Origin: JADLHS01 sp036274115
GTDB taxonomy: Bacteria > Verrucomicrobiota > Verrucomicrobiia > Limisphaerales > JADLHS01
DNA: 29,431 bases
Assembly: GCA_036274115.1 (NCBI GenBank)
Contig: DASUGI010000007.1
Location: forward strand, 1 to 29,431
Reading direction: 5' to 3'
A program made the translations under genes and the position numbers. Shown piece after piece: positions 16,516 to 23,565 of this stretch. Numbering within the stretch: position 1 is the stretch's first letter; each line of letters begins with the position of its first letter. The notes beneath the pieces were generated by a model. The model was not told where the DNA came from. It made no database searches and saw only the letters and a program-made list of their open reading frames with translations.

Positions 16516-18186
16516 ATGTTTGGAACATTTCGCAAACACTCGCAATGGCTTTGGTGGTTGATCATCGCCGGGATCATTATCACATTCGTTTTTTGGGGTG
16601 CTCAATCCTCGCTAAACGGCGGTGGTGGCGGTCCCCGTGGCAGCCTCGGCAGCCTCAATGGCGAAACCATTTCGCCAACGAAATACGAAGAGGCCAGGCG
16701 AGAGACTTACCTGGCGTATTTCTTTTCCAGCGGCGGCACCTGGCCCGGCCAGGGGCGCGCCATCCCCGGCTTCGATGTCGAGCGCGAAACCTATTTTCGG
16801 CTGCTCATGATTCAAAAGCAGGAGCAAATGGGCGTGCATCTGAGCGAGGAAGCCATCGCAAAAGTAGCCAGCGAACGTTTGCGTTCCATGAATCGCGGCC
16901 ATCCCGTGCCCCCGGATGTTTTCGCCAAGCAGGTGCTCGCTCCCCAGAACCTGACCATGATGGATTTTGAACGTTACCTGCGACATGAACTGGGGGTGCA
17001 ACAACTGGTCTCGGTTCTCGGTCTGGGCGGTGAGCTCGTGACGCCCCAGGAAGTCCGGGCTTTTTACACCCGTGTGAATCAGGAAATCCAGGCGCAAGTG
17101 GCGTTCTTTTCGGCCTCCAATTATTTGGACTCCGTCAAACCGACTCCCGAACAGATTGGTGAGTTCTACACGAACCAAATGGCCCGCTATCGGCTGCCGG
17201 ATCGCATTCAGGTCAACTATGTGAAGTTCCCGTTGTCGAACTACCTTGCGGAGGCCATTCAAAAGCTGAATGAGAACACCAACCTGCACGAGAGCATTGA
17301 AGCCTTTTACCAACAGCGTGGCGGCACCAACTTTTACACGGAGAAATCGCCGGAAGAGGCCAAACAGCAAATTCTCAAAGAGGTGCAGGATAGCGAGGCC
17401 CTGGAGTTGGCGCGGAAGAAGGCCCTGGAGTTTGCGACCATGCTTTACACCAACGAACCGATGCGCCCGGAGAATCTCGCAACCCTGGCCCAACAAAACG
17501 GACTGACTCCGCTCGTCTCTCCGCCCTTCAGCAAAGATGAACCGCCCGTCGGGCTCGATGTCCGCGCGGACTTCCTTCGCGCCGCGTTCGCCTTGAACGC
17601 CGAAGAGCCCTTCAGCCAGACCCTCGTCGGCAACGATGGAATTTATCTGATCTCACTCAACAAGAGCCTGCCTAGCGAAATTCCGCCGCTTGAGGCCATC
17701 CGCGAGCAAGTCACCCGGGACTATCGATTCAACGAAGCCGTCAGCATGGCGCAGAAAGCTGCCATGGACTTCGGGGCGGCCGCCACCAATATCACGAGCG
17801 CTCCCGCCTTCGTCGCCGCTTGTGCCGTCGCCAAGGTCAAGCCGATAAGCCTCCCGCCGTTTTCGTTGAGTACGCGCAACCTGGAACTGGTGGAAAGCCA
17901 CGTGGATCTTTCCCAATTCAAGCAAGTAGTTTTCGGCACTTTGCCCGGTCATATGAGCCAGTTGCAGCCGAGTTTTGATGGCGCTTATGCCGTCTTCGTT
18001 CAGGAGAAACTTCCGCTCGACGAAGCAAAACTCGCCGCGAATCTCCCAACCTATGAGCGGTCCGTGCGCCAGACCCGGCGGGCGGAGGCGTTTAATGACT
18101 GGTTCCGTAACGAGGCCGAAAAGGCCTTCCGCGAAGTGCCCTACTTTCAACGGCCCTCGCCAGCTCCGCCTGGCAGCCGGTCCTAG
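16516..18186 (+). CDS. membrane-anchored PpiD/SurA-N-like foldase
   Basis: A 556-residue protein with a single N-terminal transmembrane helix (residues about 11-28, WLWWLIIAGIIITFVFWG) and a long extracytoplasmic part, the layout of PpiD. After a glycine-rich linker (35-40) comes LGSLNGETISPTKYEEARRE and a SurA-N-type helical region up to about 200. The remaining region (about 340-450, LRAAFALNAEEPFSQTLVGNDGIYLISL) is only weakly parvulin-like and lacks a clear SHIL start, so prolyl isomerase activity may be lost and chaperone function kept. It likely assists folding of exported proteins at the membrane, as does the parvulin at 1269. The pseudouridine synthase gene follows after 23 bases. Confidence 0.86.
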   Translation: MFGTFRKHSQWLWWLIIAGIIITFVFWGAQSSLNGGGGGPRGSLGSLNGETISPTKYEEARRETYLAYFFSSGGTWPGQGRAIPGFDVERETYFRLLMIQKQEQMGVHLSEEAIAKVASERLRSMNRGHPVPPDVFAKQVLAPQNLTMMDFERYLRHELGVQQLVSVLGLGGELVTPQEVRAFYTRVNQEIQAQVAFFSASNYLDSVKPTPEQIGEFYTNQMARYRLPDRIQVNYVKFPLSNYLAEAIQKLNENTNLHESIEAFYQQRGGTNFYTEKSPEEAKQQILKEVQDSEALELARKKALEFATMLYTNEPMRPENLATLAQQNGLTPLVSPPFSKDEPPVGLDVRADFLRAAFALNAEEPFSQTLVGNDGIYLISLNKSLPSEIPPLEAIREQVTRDYRFNEAVSMAQKAAMDFGAAATNITSAPAFVAACAVAKVKPISLPPFSLSTRNLELVESHVDLSQFKQVVFGTLPGHMSQLQPSFDGAYAVFVQEKLPLDEAKLAANLPTYERSVRQTRRAEAFNDWFRNEAEKAFREVPYFQRPSPAPPGSRS

Positions 18187-18209
18187 CCGGCTCGTCCACT
18201 CGAGATCGG

Positions 18210-19049
18210 GTGTCGCTCCCGACCGTGAATCCGCCGCTCAAACTTTCCTGGCCCGACCCGCGGGAGTTTTGGGAAGTCCCCGTGCTGTTTGAAGATGCGC
18301 AGCTGCTGGCGCTCGACAAGCCGGCGGGCCTGCTCGCCTCGCCCGACCGCCTCGCGCCGGATCGGCCCAGTCTGATGCGACTCCTGCATCAGGCCATCGC
18401 TGATCGCAAGCCCTGGACTGTCGAACGCGGGTTGACCTACCTCAGCAACGCCCATCGGCTCGATGCCGAAACCACCGGTGTTTTCCTGCTGGCCAAATCC
18501 AAAGCCGTGTTGATCGCGCTGGCGGATCTCTTCGGCAGTCGCAAACCACTCCAACAATACCTGGCATTGGTCCACGGGAGTCCTGCTCAGGATCAGTTTC
18601 AAATCAACTCCAGGCTCGCGGCCCAGCCTGACGCATCCGGAGTGGTTCGAGTTGACCCACGTAACGGCAAACGCTCGGAAACCCGTTTCACCGTGCTGGA
18701 GCGTTTCGCCAGCCAGACACTGCTCCGCTGCGAGTTGCTTACGAATCGCCCGCACCAGATTCGTGCCCATCTGCACAATGCCGGATTGCGCGTGGTGGGC
18801 GATGCGCTCTATGGCGGTAAACCACTCTGGCTTTCCCGTCTCAAACGCGATTACCGGCTCAAGCCGGGTCGCGAAGAACGCCCGCTCATTGCACGAACCG
18901 CATTGCACGCGGAGCAACTCGCCTTGCCGCATCCGGTCACGGGTGAATCGCTCACCATCACTTCACCCATGCCCAAAGACCTGCGCGTCGCCCTCAAATA
19001 CCTTCGCGAATACAGCGGCGGTCAGCGGTGTAAGCTGCGACTTCCGTAG
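18210..19049 (+). CDS. RluA-family RNA pseudouridine synthase
   Basis: A 279-residue enzyme that converts uridine to pseudouridine in rRNA or tRNA. The catalytic motif is HRLDAETTG with Asp85; other family landmarks are LLALDKPAGLLASP, QYLALVHG, TNRPHQIRAHLHNAG and VVGDALYGG. There is no N-terminal S4 domain, so it is the short form of the family; the exact target base is not predictable here. The start is a GTG at 18210 with GAGATCGG just before it. The last codons and the TAG stop run into a dispersed palindromic repeat (from 19046), so the C-terminus (GGQRCKLRLP) may have been remodelled by that insertion. Confidence 0.93.
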   Translation: MSLPTVNPPLKLSWPDPREFWEVPVLFEDAQLLALDKPAGLLASPDRLAPDRPSLMRLLHQAIADRKPWTVERGLTYLSNAHRLDAETTGVFLLAKSKAVLIALADLFGSRKPLQQYLALVHGSPAQDQFQINSRLAAQPDASGVVRVDPRNGKRSETRFTVLERFASQTLLRCELLTNRPHQIRAHLHNAGLRVVGDALYGGKPLWLSRLKRDYRLKPGREERPLIARTALHAEQLALPHPVTGESLTITSPMPKDLRVALKYLREYSGGQRCKLRLP

Positions 19050-19110
19050 GACCGGCGTCGCGCCGGTCTCTAACTTGAGAAAGCTCCCGCTTGAGCGGAT
19101 CTGATGAGAC
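19046..19110. repeat. half copy of the RTGVAPVS-type palindromic repeat
   Basis: The arm GTAGGACCGGCGTCGCGCC (with GGTCTC after it, to 19070) is a hairpin with stem GACCGGCG / CGCCGGTC. It is followed by a spacer with CCGCTTGAGCGG and ATCTGATGAGAC that matches the core of the copy at 26322-26409 read in reverse. The second arm is missing after 19110. The first bases provide the TAG stop of the pseudouridine synthase gene. Confidence 0.75.
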
Positions 19111-19271
19111 GAACCAGCGGAGAGATGGCCTATGGACAATTCGCGAAACCAAAATGAAAGGTCAGAAGCAGGCCCGCTTCCCAACCCGCGCGGGTGTCCT
19201 GAGCTATCAACTCGTTCCCCCAACCATGACCATCTTGTTTCGTTAGGCATCGAAGTCGTAAACACAGATTC

Positions 19272-19508
19272 TCATGCTGGCATCCAAGGACAAGCCTCGG
19301 TCTTAACCAATGCCATCCACAAATCCCAATAGGGAACTAAAACCCTGGAAGCAAATGTGTGATTCGCAAGGTATGTAAGCGGCGTGTAAATCACAATGAC
19401 CGTGCGCATCAGTGGCGTGTAATAAAGAAACATCGCTGGCCCGCTGCTTAGGACGTAAACAACTGGCAGCGCAAGAATCCCCCAAATGACTTTGCTGCAC
19501 GACTTCAT
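19272..19508 (-). CDS. small membrane protein
   Basis: A 78-residue protein (MKSCSKVIWG onward) with an N-terminal transmembrane helix (about residues 7-28, VIWGILALPVVYVLSSGPAM) and a second hydrophobic stretch (about 30-48, YYTPLMRTVIVIYTPLTYL), then a soluble tail (VPYWDLWMALVKTE). Small proteins with a VYVLSxGP segment and aromatic-rich tail occur as unnamed families in this phylum. I chose the ATG at 19508; the frame continues upstream to 19808 but would then enter the MITE-like element, and that part is not protein-like. No function is proposed. Confidence 0.6.
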   Translation of the reverse strand: MKSCSKVIWGILALPVVYVLSSGPAMFLYYTPLMRTVIVIYTPLTYLANHTFASRVLVPYWDLWMALVKTEACPWMPA

Positions 19509-19677
19509 GAGCGCGTGATGATGCCTACACGATATGGTCTTGGGTGAAAAGCGAAAGCGGTATCTGCTCTTCGGAGTAAACGTGGGACTCACGCCCCAAA
19601 CTACCCTGAAGAGCCGAAACCATGAAGACCTACCTACTCCACACACTGCATCCGAATCAGCACGGGCGCGGCGTTCA

Positions 19678-19816
19678 GAGCCTGTGTGAAAAATAAAACC
19701 GGATCGAGATGATAAGCTCACAAATGCGATATGGCGCGTTTTGATTTTTCCCGAAGGTGGTTTGAACCGATTTTTCGCATGACTTTTTTGCGATTCGGAG
19801 TTTTTCACACAGGCTC
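19678..19816. mobile_element. 139-bp MITE-like element with 16-bp terminal inverted repeats
   Basis: The ends GAGCCTGTGTGAAAAA (19678-19693) and TTTTTCACACAGGCTC (19801-19816) are perfect inverse complements. TTCA at 19674-19677 and again at 19817-19820 is a 4-bp target duplication. The interior of about 107 bp has no gene. Such a size and end structure fits a nonautonomous derivative of an insertion sequence mobilised in trans; the parent family is not clear, though GAGCCTG ends occur in IS5-like elements. The target is the loop of the hairpin GCGGCG-TTCA-CGCCGC (19668-19673 and 19821-19826). Confidence 0.8.
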
Positions 19817-19871
19817 TTCACGCCGCTTCAACGAGCAAAGCCCACTGGACTGCCAATTGCGCTCGCACGGT

Positions 19872-19896
19872 GAAGCGACCTGAAGGTCGCGCTCCG
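19872..19896. repeat. short palindromic repeat upstream of the sulfatase
   Basis: GCGACC (19875-19880), loop TGAA, GGTCGC (19885-19890), flanked by GAA/GCTCC, forms a compact hairpin of the sort scattered through these genomes. It lies about 85 bases before the sulfatase ATG; no regulatory role can be shown. Confidence 0.45.
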
Positions 19897-19979
19897 GGGC
19901 AGTGTCAAGATTCGCCCGCGTCAAGCTGGTCGCCGCTAAAAAGATTGCCCGCCCGTTTGACCAGCGTAAGCTGCGGAGC

Positions 19980-21479
19980 ATGTTCACAAGCCGAAGTTTC
20001 CTCGCGATAGTTCTGATCGTAAGCGCACTCGCGGCCAGCAAAGCCGAGCCGACCCGGCCCAACATTCTGTTCATCATGTCGGACGATCACGCGGCGCACG
20101 CCATCAGCGCGTACGGCAGCAAGGTCAATCAAACGCCGCACCTGGATCGGCTCGCCAAGGAAGGGGTTCGCTTCAACAATTGTTTTGCCGTCAACTCCAT
20201 CTGCACCCCGAGTCGCGCGGCGATTCTCACCGGCAAATACAGTCACATTAACGGCGTCACGGTGTTCAATCGGTTCGACGGCAGCCAATGGACGGTGGCG
20301 AAGGCGTTGCAGGCGGCCGGTTATCACACCGGGATGATCGGCAAATGGCATTTGCAGAGCGACCCCACCGGATTCGACTATTGGAATATCCTCGTGGGCC
20401 AGGGGCTCTACCATAACCCGGTGTTCATCGAAATGGGTGAACGCAAAAAACTCACCGGCTACGCGACGGACATCATCGCCGACCGTTCCATTGAGTTCCT
20501 GAAGAATCGCCCCAAGGACAAACCGTTCTTTCTCATGTGCCATCATAAAGCGCCCCATAGGCCTTGGGAGCCGGACGCAAAACATGCGCGGATGTATGAA
20601 GACGTAACTATTCCCGAGCCCGAAACGTTCAACGACGATTACGCCACGCGCTCGGACGCCGCGCGCGAAGCCACGATGCGGATTGACCGTCACCTTACGC
20701 GCAACGATCTCAAGCTCACGCCGCCCGCCGACCTGCGCGGTAACGACCTCACTAAATGGAAAGGTGGCGTGGACACGGAACTGGAGGTCGTGGAGGACGG
20801 CAAAACCAATAAGCTCTCCGGTGTCGCGCTCAAAAAATGGAAGTATCAACGCTACATGAAAGACTATCTGGCCTGTATCGCGTCGGTGGACGACAACGTG
20901 GGACGGCTGCTGGATTACCTCGACCAGACCGGGCTGGCGACCAACACCATCGTGATTTACACGTCAGACCAGGGCTTCTTCCTCGGCGACCACAATTGGT
21001 ATGACAAACGATTCATGTACGAGGAATCCATTCGGATGCCCTTCCTCGTGCGTTATCCAGCAGCCATCAAACCCGGCAGCGTGAACGATGCAATGATTCT
21101 CAACGTGGATTTTGCACCGACTTTCCTGGAGTTCGCGGGATTGCCCATCCCCGCGGAAGTTCAAGGCCGCAGCCTAAAGTCCGTTTTGGCCGGCAAGACG
21201 CCGAGTGACTGGCGCAAGAGCTGGTATTACCGCTACTACCATTATCCCGGCGATCACCAGGTGCAGCCGCACTACGGCGTGCGCACCGAACGTCACAAGC
21301 TGATTTACTTCAATCGCATCGACCAATGGGAGTTGTTCGACTTGAAAACCGATCCGCGCGAATTGAAGAACATCTATAACGATCCTGAGAACGCCAAGCT
21401 CGTGACTGAACTGAAGACTGAAATGGCCCGGCTGCGGAAAGAGTTGAACGACCGGGATCAGTTCGCTGAACAGCAATGA
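19980..21479 (+). CDS. exported Cys-type sulfatase
   Basis: A 499-residue sulfatase that hydrolyses sulfate esters, here probably of polysaccharides, in the periplasm or outside. A signal peptide covers residues 1-22 (MFTSRSFLAIVLIVSALAAS). Metal-binding Asp35-Asp36 occur in MSDDHAAH; the active-site motif is CTPSR with Cys75, which must be converted to formylglycine, so a maturation enzyme must be encoded elsewhere (none is in the window). GKWHLQSDPTGFDYW, YTSDQGFFLGDHNWYDKRF and the C-terminal WELFDLKTDPRELKNIYNDP complete the fold. The start at 19980 is preferred over GTG 19902, since the longer form would bury the signal peptide. The substrate is not predictable from the sequence alone. 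Confidence 0.93.
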   Translation: MFTSRSFLAIVLIVSALAASKAEPTRPNILFIMSDDHAAHAISAYGSKVNQTPHLDRLAKEGVRFNNCFAVNSICTPSRAAILTGKYSHINGVTVFNRFDGSQWTVAKALQAAGYHTGMIGKWHLQSDPTGFDYWNILVGQGLYHNPVFIEMGERKKLTGYATDIIADRSIEFLKNRPKDKPFFLMCHHKAPHRPWEPDAKHARMYEDVTIPEPETFNDDYATRSDAAREATMRIDRHLTRNDLKLTPPADLRGNDLTKWKGGVDTELEVVEDGKTNKLSGVALKKWKYQRYMKDYLACIASVDDNVGRLLDYLDQTGLATNTIVIYTSDQGFFLGDHNWYDKRFMYEESIRMPFLVRYPAAIKPGSVNDAMILNVDFAPTFLEFAGLPIPAEVQGRSLKSVLAGKTPSDWRKSWYYRYYHYPGDHQVQPHYGVRTERHKLIYFNRIDQWELFDLKTDPRELKNIYNDPENAKLVTELKTEMARLRKELNDRDQFAEQQ

Positions 21480-21487
21480 AATCACCC

Positions 21488-21573
21488 GAGACGGAGAAAC
21501 GGCGAGACGGGGAAACGGCGACACCGAGAAACGACGATTTTCTCCGTTTCGCCACTCACCGTCTCGCCGTTTC
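21488..21573. repeat. 16-bp tandem repeats plus inverted copy
   Basis: Three units, GAGACGGAGAAACGGC (21488-21503), GAGACGGGGAAACGGC (21504-21519) and GACACCGAGAAACGAC (21520-21535), are followed by an inverted copy, CCGTCTCGCCGTTTC at 21559-21573, complementary to 21496-21510. The array fills the gap between the sulfatase stop and tRNA-Leu. It could act as a hairpin in transcripts from either side. Confidence 0.7.
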
Positions 21574-21580
21574 ACTCAAG

Positions 21581-21665
21581 TGGTGCGCACGAAAGGACTT
21601 GAACCTTCACACCTTGCGGTACCAGATCCTAAGTCTGGCGCGTCTGCCAATTCCGCCACGTGCGC
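21581..21665 (-). tRNA. tRNA-Leu (anticodon UAG)
   Basis: On the minus strand the acceptor arms GCGCACG and CGTGCGC pair fully, followed by discriminator A and an encoded CCA (21581-21583). The D-loop region GGCGGAATTGGCAGACGC, the anticodon loop CTTAGGA (anticodon UAG), a variable arm TACCGCAAGGTGT and the T-loop GGTTCAAGTCC are all present. The long variable arm and length (85 with CCA) are those of a type II leucine tRNA, reading CUN codons. Confidence 0.96.
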
Positions 21666-21773
21666 AACCCCGCATTGTTTAGCTTAAAGCCGGCTAAAAG
21701 GAAACCGCTAATCTGAAACCCGTCCCGGTAAGGAGGGGAAGCTGTCCCGGCGGTATTGTGCTAGTATAACGTC

Positions 21774-22397
21774 ATGAATGTGTGCAACAGCAGGGTGAAC
21801 TCGCTCCTTTTCACGGCGCTTACGATGTTCGCAGTGACTTCCGCCTGCGGTGGCGAGACAAATTCAACGAATGCTCTCGCCACATCTCCGGTCGCCACGA
21901 ACCATAGTTCGCTCGCTTCAAACTCGACTGAGATCACGACGCTGGACGGTACGACCTACAAGGCAGTTCGCATCCTGAAAGTTGATCCGGACGGGTTGAT
22001 GATCGAATACGCGCCACCAACCGGCGGCCTCGGCCTGCGGAAAGTAAAGTTCGCGAATCTGCCGGCTGAACTGCAATCGAAGTACGGATACGATGCCGAG
22101 AAATCGGCGGAATACCAGAAGGCCCAGGCTGAAGGTGAGGCGAGACTGCGCAAAGAGATGCAGGTTAAACAGGAACAAACCTGGGCCGCCGATCGGGCCA
22201 GAGCGGAAGATAATTTCAAAGCCAGGCAGGAGATCGACAAGCAAGCCGAAGCGGCCCGTGTGCAAGCCGAAAAGGAGCAGGCCGCGCGAATCAAGGCGGA
22301 AGCAGAACGCTACAACGAAACCTATTCCGTAGGCTCAGGCCCAAGTCGACGGCCAGGTCCGAGTCCACGCCCTGGACCGGGACGGGGTGGGAGGTAA
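21774..22397 (+). CDS. small exported protein with SH3-like and coiled-coil regions
   Basis: A 207-residue protein with a signal peptide (core LLFTALTMFAVTSA; cleavage or lipidation near Cys25). A small beta domain follows (about 53-105: ITTLDGTTYKAVRILKVDPD, LRKVKFANLPAEL), a type often found in exported proteins of this phylum and resembling an SH3/Tudor-like fold. From about 110 to 180 it is a charged coiled coil (AEGEARLRKEMQVKQEQ, EKEQAARIKAEAERY), and the C-terminus is a Pro/Gly/Arg tail (GPSRRPGPSPRPGPGRGGR). Function unknown. A TATAAC lies only four bases before the ATG, too close to serve this start. A terminator-like hairpin follows at 22474. Confidence 0.78.
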   Translation: MNVCNSRVNSLLFTALTMFAVTSACGGETNSTNALATSPVATNHSSLASNSTEITTLDGTTYKAVRILKVDPDGLMIEYAPPTGGLGLRKVKFANLPAELQSKYGYDAEKSAEYQKAQAEGEARLRKEMQVKQEQTWAADRARAEDNFKARQEIDKQAEAARVQAEKEQAARIKAEAERYNETYSVGSGPSRRPGPSPRPGPGRGGR

Positions 22398-22415
22398 TCC
22401 AAAGCGAGCTGAAGT

Positions 22416-22455
22416 CGGCTTGCCCAAGCAGAATGCTGTCGCCTTCGATTTGAAA
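22416..22455. repeat. duplicated 40-bp fragment of the binding-protein gene
   Basis: This stretch repeats 22594-22632, inside the 3' end of the sugar-binding protein gene, with one substitution area and one indel (GCCCAAGCAGA against GCCTAACAGA). On the minus strand it still encodes FQIEGDSILLGQ, matching FQIEGDSILLGK of the intact gene. It lies downstream of the stop and is outside any credible gene. Confidence 0.8.
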
Positions 22456-22473
22456 GGAGTTGCAGAATGATTG

Positions 22474-22521
22474 AGGGCAGAACAATGGGTCTGAACAAAT
22501 ATCTTTCTGCCCTTAATTTTT
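22474..22521 (+). terminator. probable terminator between convergent genes
   Basis: AGGGCAGAA (22474-22482) pairs with TTCTGCCCT (22505-22513), a 9-bp stem with a 22-base loop, followed by TAATTTTT. The T-run favours the + strand (exported coiled-coil gene), but the hairpin is symmetric and could help stop the transporter operon on the other strand. Confidence 0.6.
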
Positions 22522-22551
22522 CTGTCGTCGCCCCCGGCTGGCGGTCATCCC

Positions 22552-23565
22552 TCAGAAGTCGAACTTGTCGATGTTCTCCTTGTTAAAGATGAACGGCTTG
22601 CCTAACAGAATGCTGTCGCCTTCGATTTGAAACTCACCCAGCGCACCGGCCTTGATGGTTTTGTCACCCGCCTTGAGTGTGCCTTTGGCCAGCGCATCCG
22701 CGGCCACGATCGTGAGGTAGCCCAGGTCTTCCGTATTCCACAGAATCACGCTGTCCGTCACGCCTTCGTGAACGTACCGCTTATTCTCGTTCGGAAGGCC
22801 GAGCCCGAGCACTTTCACCTTCCCGGTCTTGCCCGCCTGCTTCACAGCTTCTGCTGCGCCGGGAACGGCCGGTGAGCAAATGGCCATGCTGCACTTGAGG
22901 TTGGGATTCGCGCTCAGCAACGCCGTCGCCTCGCTCTGCGCTTTGTCTTTAAGATCATCACAGGGGCGCAACGCAATCATCTTCATGTTCGGATATTTGT
23001 CGGCCCGGCGGGCTTCAATGTATTTCTGCCATTCAATCATGTTCGCCGCCGTGAGACTTGCGGTGATGATGGCAAACTCACCCTCGTTGTTGCACAAGCG
23101 CGCGGCCTCGTCCATCAGCGTGAAGCCAATGCCCTCGGGCGTGGCCTGGTTCACGAAGAACTCGCGCGCGTCCGGCTGGGCGTCGGCATCGTAAGTGATG
23201 ACCTTGATGCCTTTGCTCTTGGCCTTGCGCAGCGCGGTGGAAATGCCCTCGCGATTTTCGCAGGCCACGGCGATAGCATCCACGCCGATGGTAATCCAGT
23301 TCTCGACGATCTCGTTCTGCTTGGCCGGATCGGGATCGGTCGGGCCATCGAACAACAGTTCCACGCCGAGTTCCTGGGCCGCTTTGTCTGCGCCTTTCTT
23401 GCACGAAATAAAATAAGCGTTCCCCTTGGACTTGGGCATCAACGCGATGGTGGTCTTCTTTCCGCCAGCGCCGCCGCCCGAGCCGCCACCGGACTCAGAA
23501 GCTTTGCCGCAACCCATTAGCATTGCCAGACCGGCAATCGCGAACAGCGAGAGAATTCGTTTCAT
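22552..23565 (-). CDS. sugar ABC transporter substrate-binding lipoprotein (LsrB/RhaS-like)
   Basis: A 337-residue periplasmic binding protein of the ribose/LsrB class (Peripla_BP_4). The signal peptide ends in a lipobox (LMGC, Cys19), followed by a glycine-rich linker. The mature part shares with LsrB the pattern MPKSKGNAYF, ELLFDGPTDPDPAKQ, ITYDADAQPDAREFFVNQATP and the final IFNKENIDKFDF. Of the residues that contact AI-2 in E. coli LsrB, the Lys and the Asp of YDAD are kept, but the Asp-Gln pair before the Trp appears to be replaced (AANMIEW), so AI-2 is not assured; a rhamnose-type or other sugar is possible. It is last in the operon; its ATG overlaps the stop of the preceding permease by four bases (ATGA). 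A fragment of its 3' end is duplicated downstream. Confidence 0.92.
   Translation of the reverse strand: MKRILSLFAIAGLAMLMGCGKASESGGGSGGGAGGKKTTIALMPKSKGNAYFISCKKGADKAAQELGVELLFDGPTDPDPAKQNEIVENWITIGVDAIAVACENREGISTALRKAKSKGIKVITYDADAQPDAREFFVNQATPEGIGFTLMDEAARLCNNEGEFAIITASLTAANMIEWQKYIEARRADKYPNMKMIALRPCDDLKDKAQSEATALLSANPNLKCSMAICSPAVPGAAEAVKQAGKTGKVKVLGLGLPNENKRYVHEGVTDSVILWNTEDLGYLTIVAADALAKGTLKAGDKTIKAGALGEFQIEGDSILLGKPFIFNKENIDKFDF

Noticed and set aside
19132..19332. 66-codon frame between the pseudouridine synthase and small membrane protein genes
   Set aside because: It overlaps the end of the better supported minus-strand gene and shows no protein-like pattern.
19902..19979. Upstream extension of the sulfatase from a GTG
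   Set aside because: It would add 26 basic residues in front of a complete signal peptide.
19622..19980. A frame MKTYLLHTLHPNQHGRGV that becomes about 80 codons long if the MITE-like element is removed
   Set aside because: The restored product has low-complexity, repeat-derived sequence and runs into the sulfatase start; I treat it as non-coding repeat DNA.
21488..21573. CRISPR-like array
   Set aside because: Units are adjacent with no spacers and degenerate quickly; no cas genes are present.
21476..21682. A + strand frame ending in a WCARKDLNLHTLRYQ-type peptide
   Set aside because: It is the well-known false translation of the antisense of a leucine tRNA preceded by tandem repeats.
21765..21770. 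TATAAC as a -10 box for the exported coiled-coil protein
   Set aside because: It is four bases before the ATG, so transcription would start inside the coding region, and no matching -35 was found.
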